The translations under genes and the position numbers were made by a program. This document shows positions 11,060 to 21,006 of a stretch of 64,000 nucleotides of DNA, piece by piece (position 1 is the first letter of the stretch; every line of letters starts with the position of its first letter). The stretch lies in assembly GCF_028640845.1 (NCBI RefSeq), contig NC_080540.1:136862420-136926419 (forward strand), written 5' to 3'. This DNA comes from Ahaetulla prasina. Taxonomy: Eukaryota; Chordata; Lepidosauria; Squamata; Colubridae. Under the pieces are notes generated by a model, which was not told where the DNA came from, did no database searches, and saw only the letters and a list, made by a program, of their open reading frames with translations.

Positions 11060-13446
11060 ATGTTTGCACCATATGCTGCATGTGGATTTAAGAGGTTGCT
11101 GAGTTTTACAAAAACAGGATATTGTAAAAAATCTACTGCAGCCTTTGAAACATGAATAAGCAACAGTTCTGTACAGTGTACAGTCTAATTTATATGACTT
11201 AACAACTCGGGAGGAAAATTTGTTCTGGGAATACACTGCAGTAGTTAAAAAAAATTCTCATTACTCATGACATTAACAAAGGTTACTGGGTCACTGACCT
11301 TCTTCAACATGGAATCGGAAAACTGTGTGTTGTAAAGGGCAGGTCTCCGAAAAGAAACAACAAAGGAAATTACAGCATTGTTTCTTTATTTATAAGCAGA
11401 GAGCTGTAAATAAAAAGGCTGAATCCAGTGACGAGAACCTGGCACACTTTACTTTGAAATAGTCTCAAAAGCAAAACAGTTTTTCAGGCAAAGCAAAGGA
11501 CAGATATGAGAGTAACTTACAATTTTTTTATTATACACAGTATACAGGTAGGCCTTGCTAAAGCCTTCCTTTGCTCTATTCAATTGCTAGCAGCACAGAA
11601 CAATTGCCAGTGAGTCTGTACCTTAGTTTTTTTAATTAATTTTCTCAATTTTTTTCCATGCTTTCAAATGCCTGAGGTGTTATTGTCTAGGTACTTAGAT
11701 ATTGCTCTTGCTTTACATCAACTTCATTGTCTGTTCCTTTACTTCTGGGTACAATTTAAATGCTTTATTTATTCCGCTTGGGATTAGGTCATTTGGAAGA
11801 CTGATTTCTTTTATATGACCTTATCCATCTTTAGGAGATACAAAAGAAATCCTGCTATGGGTGCTACTGTTTTTGGAACTCTGCTAATGAGTATAGAAAG
11901 AGAAACTGTCTGTTATATCACCCATGAAATGGGATTTCCTTTCACAAGAGATCAATCTAATTTGGCATCCTTCAACCTGACACTTCCAGCTAAATCAGAC
12001 TGTATTTCTATCATATCAATAAAGATATAAACTTATAAGGAAAAGGAACCGGAAGAAAAAACAAGCTTGTGGAATATTAGTAAATGATTATAGGAAATTA
12101 GAACAAGAATTATAAACATATCCAGAGAGAAAAGAAATTAAAATGAGAATGGATTGCTTAAACATAGAATGGCTTTGATTGAAAAAGAAGAGTTAGCTCA
12201 AAAAATCAAAGGGGCAAAACAAAACTTCTTCGAAAATGCTAATAAATAGAATTTTATTGGCCAAGTGTGATTGGACACACAAGGAATTTGTCTTGGTGCA
12301 TATGCTCTCAGTGTACATAAAAGAAAAGATACGTTCATCAAGGTACATTTACAACACAATTGATGGTCAATATATCAATATAAATCATAAGGATTGCCAG
12401 CAACAAGTTATAGTCATACAGTCATAAGTGGAAAGAGATTGGTGATGGGAACTATGAGATGATTAATAGTAGTGCAGATTCAGTAAATAGTCTGACAGTG
12501 TTGATGGAATTATTTGTTTAGCAGAGTGATGGCCTTCAGGAAAAAACTGTTCTTGTGTCTAGTTGTTCTGGTGTGCAGTGCTCTATAGCGTCGTTTTGAG
12601 GGTAGGAGTTGAAACAGTTTATGTCCAGGATGCGAGGGATCTGCAAATATTTTCACGGCCCTCTTCTTGATTCGTGCAGTATACAGGTCCTCAATGGAAG
12701 GCAGGTTGCTAGCAATTATTTTTTCTGTAGTTCTAATTATCCTCTGATGTCTGTGTTTTCTTGTTGGGTTGCAGAACCGAACCAGACAGTTATAGAGGTG
12801 CAAATGACAGACTCAATAATTCCTCTGTAGAACTGAATCAGCAGCTCCTTGGGCAGTTTGAGCTTACTGAGTTGGCGCAGAAAGAACATTCTTTGTTGTC
12901 CTTTTTTAATGATGTTTTTGATGTTAGCTGTCCATTTGAGATCTTGCGATATGATAGAACCAGAAATTTGAAGGTTTCTACTGTTGATACTGTGTTGTCA
13001 AGTATTGTGAGAGGTGGAAGTATGGAAGGGTTTCTCCTAAAGTCTACCACCATTTCTACAGTTTTGAGTGTGTTCAGTTCCAGATTGTTTTGGTTGCACC
13101 ACAAGGCTAGTCGTTCGACCTCTCGTCTATATGCGGATTCGTCATTGTCTCGAATGAGACCAATCACTGTTGTGTCATCTGCGAACTTCAGTAGCTTAAC
13201 AGATGGATCATTGGAGATGCAGTCATTGGTATACAGAGAGAAGAGAAGTGGGGAGAGCACACAGCCTTGGGGGGGCCCTGTGCTAATTGTACAGGTATTT
13301 GATGTGATCTTGCTTAGCTTTACCTGCTGCTTCCTGTTTGTTAGGAAGCTTGTGATCCACTTACAAGTCTGTTCCAGTACCTGTAGCTGGTTTATACATT
13401 CTGATCAAAATGGATTTCTGCCTAAAAGACATATTAGAAATAATAT
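11060..13446. repeat. Large direct repeat, copy 2
   Basis: Second copy of 5682-8659, starting at the 5' end of the L2-type LINE. It contains the unrecognised 1 kb segment (11060-12017), the L1-A target site (12018-12037), a short piece of L1-A (to 12246) and Rex1 copy 2. An internal deletion joins aatgctaataaa of L1-A to tagaattttattgg of Rex1, sharing the bases aata with the lost sequence. Unlike copy 1, it continues into the rest of L1-A. Confidence 0.9.
12247..13388 (-). mobile_element. Rex1-type LINE copy 2 (duplicate of copy 1)
   Basis: Duplicate of the Rex1 insertion at 7437-8601, lacking the GAATA tail because of the deletion at its left edge. Minus-strand frames 12510-12803 and 12838-13260 show the same FADDTTVIGL and NNLELN motifs, but a frameshift near 12770-12840 separates them. 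Its right junction keeps the GGTTTATA target duplicate (13389-13396) followed by L1-A sequence. Confidence 0.87.
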
Positions 13447-14516
13447 GAGAATAGTCTTGGATACTTTAGAATATTATGAGGCCCATCCCAAAAAGCAGAT
13501 GGCATTAATTTTCTTGGATGCACAAAAAGCCTTCGATAATGTTAACTGGAGTTTTATTGTTCTCCAGTTGAAACAAATGGGTTTTGGTGAAATGTTTATT
13601 AAAGCAATAGAAACTATATACTGTAAACAATCAGCTAAGATTATGATAAATGGATAATTGACTGAAGCGTTTCAAATAGAAAAAGGTACAAGACAAGGTA
13701 GCCCACTGTCACCGCTGCTGTTTGTGCTAACTTTGGAAGTATTAAATAGAAGTATTAGAGAGGATAAGGAGATAAAAGGTATGCAAATTCAGAGGGAAGA
13801 ATACAAACTACAAGCTTTTGCAGATGATTTGGTTTTTATTATAGAAGACCCATGAGAATCTATGAAATGCTTGATAGAAAGAATAAACGAATTCGGGAAA
13901 GTAGCAGGATTAAAAACCAATAAAGATAAAACAAAAATTTTGACTAAGAATATGTTAATGAAGCAAAAAATTGAGCTGGAAGAATATTCAAAGATGCAGG
14001 TAGTAAATAAAATCAAATATTTGGGGATATACTTGACCTCAAGATGCAGCACTTTGAAAGAGAACAATTATGCTAAACTTAAACAGCAGATTGTGTCAGA
14101 TCTGGCTAAATGGGAACACTTACAATTGTCACTACTTGGAAGAATATCAAAAATTAAGATGAACATACTACTCAGAATTTTGTACCTTTTTCAAACTATT
14201 CCAATTAAATTGGATACAAGATACTTCCAGGAACTGAATAAAGCAATGCTGAAATATATTTGGCAAGGGAGAAAAGCAAGGATAAAATTAAAATTATTAC
14301 AAGATAAGAGAATGAGAGGTGGTTTTAGGCTACCTAATTGGGAATTGTATTATCAGGCAGCAAATTTGATGTGGATTAAAGAATGGATAACTTTGAGAAA
14401 TAATAGAATATTGACTTTGGAAGGACACGATTTGTTGATGGGATGGCATGCTTTTCTATGGTATGGATAAGCTAAAACACAGGGATATTTTAGAAGACAT
14501 TTAGTTAGACAAGCTT
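13389..14516 (+). pseudogene. L1-A ORF2 reverse transcriptase segment
   Basis: This is the palm and thumb of an L1 reverse transcriptase. Visible blocks are DQNGFLPKRHIRNN, then FLDAQKAFDNVNW (palm motif A), [13 protein letters not shown] (motif B) and FADDLVF (motif C, both catalytic aspartates kept), then KYLGIYL and the WQGRKAR/RGGFRLPNW thumb region. In-frame stops at about 13656, 13853 and 14467 kill it. It breaks off at 14516 where the CR1/Jockey-group LINE tail begins; the following L1-A codons (LSNWEK) reappear at about 19884. Confidence 0.88.
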
Positions 14517-16305
14517 TATTTATTTATTTATTTATTTATTTTGTCACAACAATATATATAAGCATCATACAAAAAGATTATATAGTATATAAACATATAT
14601 ATGAGTAAATATTAGGAGGTATAAGTATATATATATATGTATAGGAAGAAGAAAAGAAAAACAATAGAACAGGAACGGTAGGCATGTTTGTGCTCTTATG
14701 CACGCCCTCTTATGGTCCTCTCAGGAATGGGGTGAGGTCAATAGTAGAAAGTTTTTGGTTAAAGTTTTTAGGATTATGGGAGAGAGACCACAGAGTCAGG
14801 TAAAGTGTTCCAAGCACTGATGATTCTGTTACAGAAGTCGTATTTTCTGCAATCTAGATTAAAGCGGTTAACATTAAGTTTAAATCTATTGGTTGCTCTT
14901 GTATTATTGCAATTAAAGCTGAAGTAGTCTTTAGCAGGAAGGACATTACAATAGATGATTCTATGAGTTAAACTTAGGTCTTGTCGAAGGCGACGGAGTT
15001 CCAAGTTTTCTAAGCCTAGGATTTCAAGTCTGGTGGGATAAGGTATTTTGTTGTTTTCAGAGGAATGGAGAACTCTTCTTGTAAAATATTTCTGGACACG
15101 TTCAATTGTATTGATGTCAGAGATGTGGTGAGGGTTCTAAACAGGCGAGCTGTATTCTAGAATTGGTCTAGCAAATGTTTTATATGCTCTGGTTAGTAGT
15201 GTAGAGTTTTTGGAAAAGAAGCTACGCAAGATTAGGTTAACAACTCTTAGAGCCTTTTTTGCTACGTAGTTGCAGAGGGCTTTGGCACTTAGATCATTTG
15301 ACATGAAAACTCCAAGGTCTTTAACGGGATGGGGGTCATCTGTAAGGTAATGTCCATCAAGTATGTACTTAGTGTTTTGGTTCTTTTTTCCAATATGTAA
15401 GACTGAACATTTGCTGGTTGAGATTTGGAGTTGCCAAGTTTTAGACCAAGCGGTTAGATGATCAAGGTCTTTTTGAATGATAGATGTATTGTCTGTGGTG
15501 TTAAATAGTTTGACATCGTCAGCAAAGAGAACACAATTACTTGAGATATGGTCACAAAGATCATTAATGTATAGTATGAAGAGTGTTGGTCCAAGGACGC
15601 TGCCTTGAGGAACGCCACTCTTGACAGGAACAGGATTTGATAGAGCATTGCCAATTTTGACCACTTGTTGTCTGTTAGACAGAAAAGCAGATATCCATTT
15701 GTGAAGGGGTCCTGAAATGCCATAGGATTTTAGTTTTAGGAGAAGTTTATCGTGTACTACTGAGTCAAAAGCTTTGCAGAAGTCTATGTACTGTAGATTG
15801 CATCTATTGTTTTGCCTTGATCAAGATTTGTAGTCCATATGTTTTTACAGTGGAGAAGTTGTAAGTTGCATGATAATTTTTTCGTGAAACCAAATTGTTT
15901 ATTGGAGAGTAGGTTGTTAGTTTCTAAGTGTGAGGTAGTGGATTGGTTGATGATTGATTCCATGACTTTGCAGGTTACGCAGCACAGAGAGATTGGTCTG
16001 TAATTTTCGACTAAGCTGGGGTCTCCTTTTTTGAAGATTGGGATGACTGTGGCTAGTGACCAAAGTTTGGGAAGGGAACTGGTAGTGAAAGCTTTATCAA
16101 AGATTATACTTAGGGGTTCTGCTATATTAGTGGAAAGTTTTTTTAAGAAGTATGCACATAGTCCATTGGGTCCAATAGATAGCGATGGTTTCAAGTTATG
16201 AAGAGCTTTTCTAACATTATCTTCTGTGAAATCTATATGAGTTAAGTCATCATACTCATTGCTGGTACATTTGTGGAATGTCGGATATGTGTCATGTGCG
16301 GCGTG
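14517..16305 (-). mobile_element. CR1/Jockey-group LINE 'LINE-X' copy a
   Basis: The left end is a (TTTA)n tail followed by tttgtcacaacaatatat. Minus-strand frames give, from right to left, the finger region (15784-16194, with VIPIFKKGD and NYRPISL), the palm (15137-15664, SGVPQGSVLGPTLFILYINDL and LFADDVKLF) and a C-terminal segment (14774-15004, NRIISAWNTLPDSVV). One or more frameshifts separate these parts, so it is not functional. I place it in the CR1/Jockey group from motif B and C but cannot name the family. Shorter copies are at 28109-28640 and 28825-29046. Confidence 0.75.
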
Positions 16306-16461
16306 GAATCAGTGGTGGTGGAGGAGGTTGCTGCTTTAATAGCGGTGTGGATCTGCGGTGGCCGCTTGAGTCGCGGTAGCCGCAGCTGCTTGAATCACGG
16401 CAGTGGGTGGCGTGGATCTGGGTGAGTTGCGGTGGCCGCGGCCGCTTGAATCACTTGAGGC
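16306..16461. other. GC-rich imperfect repeat segment
   Basis: A block strikingly richer in G and C than its surroundings. It contains recurring imperfect units built on gcggtggccgc and gcttgaatcac or gcttgagtcgc, and ends where a 26-base palindrome begins. It may be the remnant 5' region of LINE-X or filler DNA at a junction; I do not recognise it. Confidence 0.5.
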
Positions 16462-16463
16462 CA

Positions 16464-16489
16464 ATTTGTTATCAAATTTGATAACAAAT
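16464..16489. repeat. Perfect 26-base palindrome
   Basis: ATTTGTTATCAAA is followed immediately by its exact reverse complement, with no spacer. The left arm overlaps the 17-base block CAATTTGTTATCAAATT (16462-16478), which recurs at 19878-19894 where L1-A resumes. Confidence 0.9.
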
Positions 16490-16532
16490 CTTTTGATCTA
16501 AATGTATAAATTCATTCATAAAAGGGAGACAG

Positions 16533-18563
16533 ATGAGGAATAATGTTAGACAGATTATTAATATATTGGAATATTTGGAAAAGAAGAATACTTCAGCAGC
16601 ACTTATTTTTTTGGATGCGGAGAAGGCCTTTGATCGATTGCATTGGGATTTTTTATTTAAATTAATAGAGAAAATGCAATTTGGAGATTGCTTTGTTAGA
16701 ATAATTAAAGCGATTTATGGAGAGCAAACAGCTCAGATTATAATAAATGGTAGTCTGACAGAAGTTATTAAGATTGAGAAAGGAACGAGACAGGGATGTC
16801 CTTTATCACCACTATTGTTTGTTTTGACTCTGGAACCATTATTAGATAAAATACGAGAGTTAACGAAAATAGAGGGAATTAAAATTAGACAATATGAGTA
16901 CAAAGTTAGAGCTTTTGCAGACAACTTGGTGGTTACTTTAACAAATCCTATAAATTCAAGTAGATCTTTGTTGGAAACAATTGATAAATATGGAAAAGTA
17001 TCAGGATTTAAAATAAATCAGAATAAAACAAAAGTGATAATCAAAAATATGTCTAAACAACAGAAACATAAACTAGAGGAAATAACAGGATTTGAGGTGG
17101 TAAAAAAGGTTAAATACTTAGGGGTTTATATTAGCTCATCGAACAAGAAACTTTATAAGAATAATTATGACTTGCTATGGCAAAAAGTTCAGAATGATAT
17201 GAGTGTCTGGAAAAAATTGCAGCTATCGCTATTGGGGAGGATTGCGGCTATCAAAATGAATGTGTTACCCAGATTTTTGTTTCTGTTCCAGATGATACCA
17301 ATAATTAAGAAAAATTTGGAGGATTGGCAGATTGGGATTATTAAATTTATATGGCAAGGTAAAAAGGCGAGGGTTAAAATGAAAATAATTCAGGACTCAC
17401 GGGAAAGAGGTGGCCTAAAAATGCCTAATTTTAAACTATATTATGAAGCAGTAGCCCTTTCAGTAATAAGTGACTGGTTTAATTTAACGGAGGAAAGAAT
17501 TTTGAATATAGAAGGTTATGACTTGTTATATGGATGGCATGCGTATTTATTTTATGAAAAAAAAGTGGATAGGGCTTTTAAGAATCATGTGTTGAGAAGT
17601 GCTCTTTTGCGGGTCTGGAAAAAATATTCTTATAAACTAGACTATAAGATTCCTATATGGGCGAGTCCCAGACATGCAATAGAGAATATAAATATAGAAC
17701 AGAAACAGGAAATGATTACTTATAAAGAACTTTTGTATGCTGAAGGAGGTAGATTGCAATTAAAATCATTACAGGTATTAAATGAAGAAGGGAGGAATTA
17801 TACTTGGTTTCAATATGGGCAACTAAGTACTAGATGGAAAGAAGATCAAAAAATTGGTATAATGCAAAGGGAGGAAAATTTAATAAAGCAAATTAGAAAT
17901 CAGACCCAGGAGCATATAAAGAGATTGTATACTGTGTTGCTTGAAATAGATTTGGAAAAGGATTTGGTAAAGGACTGTATGATAAAATGGGCACAGAATA
18001 TTCAGGAACCAATAATGTTGGAAACATGGGAGAAAATCTGGGTTAGAAATGTTAAGTTTACACAAGCACAGAATTTAAGGGAAAATTTTTATAAGATGTT
18101 TTATAGATGGCACTTAGATCCCCAAAAATTATCATGTATGTATCCTGATATCGAAGTGAAATGTTGGAGATGTGACTGTGATGACGCTACATATTTTCAT
18201 ATTTGGTGGACTTGCAAGAAAATTAAGGCCTTTTGGATAAGAATTTGGTGGATAATTCAAAATGTCCTGAAGAAGAAGATAAAGTTCCTGCCGCAATTTT
18301 TTCTTTTGGGAATTATAACGGATTGTACAGGGATTGAGACTAAATTGATTCTGAATTTAATAACAGCAGCAAGGTTGTTGATTGGACAATATTGGAAGAA
18401 AAAAGAGTTACCTACAATAGAAGAATGGATATTGAAAGTTACTAACTTGGCTGAGATGGCTAAAATCTCAGCTTTTTTGAAAGACAACATGCAGGAAAGA
18501 TATTTAATTGAATGGAAAAATTGCAGTTATCGCTATTGGGGAGGATTGCGGCTATTAAAATGA
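16533..18563 (+). pseudogene. L1-B ORF2 frame, 676 codons, catalytic Asp lost
   Basis: A long uninterrupted L1 ORF2 frame begins just after FIHKR-like sequence. It covers palm motif A (FLDAEKAFDRLHW), motif B (GTRQGCPLSPLLF), motif C, the thumb (WQGKKARVKM and RGGLKMPNF) and the C-terminal cysteine region (CWRCDCDDATYFHIWWTCKK). Motif C reads FADN instead of FADD: the Asn codon is at 16923-16925. The second aspartate of this motif is one of the metal-binding residues of reverse transcriptases, so this protein should be inactive. The final 14 or so residues are an artefact of the tandem-duplication junction near 18520. The endonuclease part is absent, through 5' truncation. Confidence 0.85.
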
Positions 18564-19877
18564 ATGTGTTACCTAGATTTTGTTTCTGTTCCAGATGATA
18601 CCAATAATTAAGAAAAATTTGGAAGATTGGCAGATTGGGATTAATAAATTTATATGGCAAGGTAAAAAGGCGAGGTTAAATGAAAATAATACAGGACTCA
18701 CGGGAAAGAGGTGGTTTAAAAATGCCTAATTTTAAACTATATTATGAAGCAGTAGCCCTTTCAATAATAAGTGACTGGTTTAATTTAACAGAGGAAAGAA
18801 TTTTGAACATAGAAGGTTATGACTTGTTATATGGATGGCATGCGTATTTATTTTATGAAAAAAAGTGGATAGGGCTTTTAAGAATCATGTGTTGAGAAGT
18901 GCTCTTTTGCGGGTCTGGAAAAAATATTCTTATAAATTAGATTATAAGATTCCTATATGGGCGAGCCCCAGACATGCAATAGAGAATATAAATATAGAAC
19001 AGAGACAGGAAATGATTACTTATAAAGAACTTTTGTATGCTGAAGGAGGTAGATTGCAATTAAAATCATTACAGGTATTAAATGAAGAAGGGAGGAATTA
19101 TACTTGGTTTCAATATGGGCAAATAAGTGCTAGATGGAAAGAGGATCAAAAAATTGGTATAATGCAAAGGGAAGGAAATTTAATAAAGCAAATTAGAAAT
19201 CAGACCCAGGAGCATATAAAGAGATTGTATAATGTGTTGCTTGAAATAGATTCGGAAAAGGATTTGGTAAAGGATTGTATGATAAAATGGGCACAGAATA
19301 TTCAGGAACCAATAATGTTGGAAACATGGGAGAAAATCTGGGTTAGAAATGTTAAGTTTACACAAGCACAGAATTTAAGGAAAATTTTTATAAGATGTTT
19401 TATAGATGGCACTTAGATCCAAAAAATTATCTTGTATGTATCCTGATATCCAAGCGAAATGTTGGAGGTGTGATTGTGATGATGCTACATATTTTCATAT
19501 TTGGTGGACTTGCAAGAAAATTAAGGTCTTTTGGATAAGAATTTGGTGGATTATTCAAAATGTACTGAAGAAGAAGATAAAGTTCCTGCCACAATTTTTC
19601 CTTTTGGGAATTATAACGGATTGTACAGGGATTGAGACTAAATTGATTCTGAATTTAATAACAGCAGCAAGACTATTGATTGGACAATACTGGAAGAAGA
19701 AGTTACCTACAATAGAAGAATGGATATTGAAAGTTACTAACTTGGCTGAGATGGCTAAAATCTCAGCTTTTTTGAAAGACAACATGCAGGAAAGATATTT
19801 AATTGAATGGAAAAATTGGATTGATTATTTACAAAACAGATATCAGATTAAGAAATATCAGATTGCCTTTGAATAAT
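18521..19877 (+). pseudogene. Duplicated C-terminal part of L1-B ORF2
   Basis: It repeats 17220-18520 (thumb onward) with a small number of differences, then continues past the point where the first copy stops, to the true end of ORF2 near 19876. The junction shares the block ggaaaaattg with both donor ends, so a microhomology-driven tandem duplication is likely. One-base losses (for example near 18585, 18677, 18865 and 19380) break the frame into pieces, unlike the first copy. Confidence 0.85.
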
Positions 19878-19878
19878 C

Positions 19879-20986
19879 AATTTGTTATCAAATTGGGAGA
19901 AGATAAAGAAAAATAATTTCTTGAAAATTCCAACTTGGGTATCATCTATTGAGGCATTCTCATATTCAATAACATTTAGAAAGGAACGTATTGTTAGATA
20001 TAATGAACTGTTAAATGAAAAGGGAGAGTTAAAAACTAAATCAGAATTAGAAGCAGATGGTATAATAATGAATTGGTTTTCTTATTTGCAAATAAGATCC
20101 AGATATGATAAAGATGTTAAAAAGAAGGCTTTTATAATAGCATAACTGTTTTTGATAAGATTTTAACAGGTCCTGATGACAATTTGATTAAGAAACTGTA
20201 TGGATATTTATTAGAAGAAAAACTGGGGGAAGAACAAGTTAAAGAGATTATGATTGCATGGGGGAAGAATTTTGGGCATGGGATAGATTTAGATGCCTGG
20301 CAAAAATTATGGATGTAAAACTAAAATGATAATGTCTACAGCATATAAAGAGAATTTGTATAAGATGTTTTACAGGTGGCATTTATCCCCGACGAGAATT
20401 GCAAGAATGTTTAAGGTCAAATCCGAAAAATGTTGGAAGTGTCATCAGACACCTGGATCATATTACAATATGTGGTGGACATGTGTTGAAGCAAAAAGAT
20501 ATTGGATTAAAATACACACGTAGTTGGAGAAAATGATTAAAAAACACATAGACTTTAAGCCAGAAGTCTTCCTATTGGGAATTATCCCAGAGATTTATAC
20601 TAGAGATGTAAAATATTTAATTGTGAATATTATTACAGCAGCTAGGATTGTGTTTCCTAAAAATTGGAAAAATGAGAAATTACCTTTGCAAGATGAAATA
20701 ATTAGGAAGATGATGGAATGTGCAGAGATGAGTAAATTGACATTTGAAATTAGAGATCAAGAAGATAAGCAATATTATAAAATATGGGACTTATTCTACA
20801 ATTGGTTAGAAGGGGAAATATGTTAGAATAAGATTTTGAAGACATATGTATGAAAGAGATGTGTATTTTGAATTTGCACAAGAAGATTTGTAAACACCCC
20901 ATCAGCACAATGTAATGGTTTGATGTGAATGTTTTTTTTTTTGGTTTGTTTTGGAAAATAAAAAAAAATCTTAAAAAAAAATAAAA
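19879..20986 (+). pseudogene. L1-A ORF2 C-terminus, 3' UTR and A-rich tail
   Basis: It starts with codons for LLSNWEKIKK, which follow on from the L1-A sequence broken at 14516. Frames 19882-20145, 20293-20523 and 20524-20826 together make the C-terminus, with CWKCH...WWTC and an ITAARI...NWKNEKLP block like that of L1-B but clearly a different family. At least one frameshift (near 20140) and stops (near 20317 and 20523) are present. A short 3' UTR (20830-20930) and A-rich tail reach the right target-site duplicate at 20987. Confidence 0.85.
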
Positions 20987-21006
20987 AATAAAGATATAAA
21001 CTCATA

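Larger units (their letters stand above)
16490..19877 (+). mobile_element. L1-type LINE 'L1-B' with internal tandem duplication
   Basis: A second L1-type ORF2 (reverse transcriptase to C-terminus) lies inside the gap in L1-A. The 17-base direct repeat CAATTTGTTATCAAATT brackets it (16462-16478 and 19878-19894), consistent with a target-site duplication. There is no 3' UTR or A-tail: the frame ends ...KKYQIAFE and stops right at the repeat. About 1.3 kb is duplicated in tandem (17220-18520 and 18521-19820). Confidence 0.8.
6667..20986 (+). mobile_element. L1-type LINE 'L1-A', 5'-truncated and heavily interrupted
   Basis: Pieces of one L1-type ORF2 occur in order: 6667-7436 and 8602-8659 (duplicated at 12038-12246 and 13389-13446), 13389-14516, and 19879-20830, followed by a 3' UTR and an A-rich tail to 20986. 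A target-site duplication supports one insertion: AATAAAGATATAAACT plus TTATA at 6647-6666 and the same core plus CATA at 20987-21006. Recognisable motifs include KAPGPDGLP and YRPISLLN in the first piece and a C-terminal CWKCH/WWTC cysteine-tryptophan region in the last. It has several in-frame stops and is dead. Everything else between 7437 and 19877 was inserted into it or came from duplication. Confidence 0.85.
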
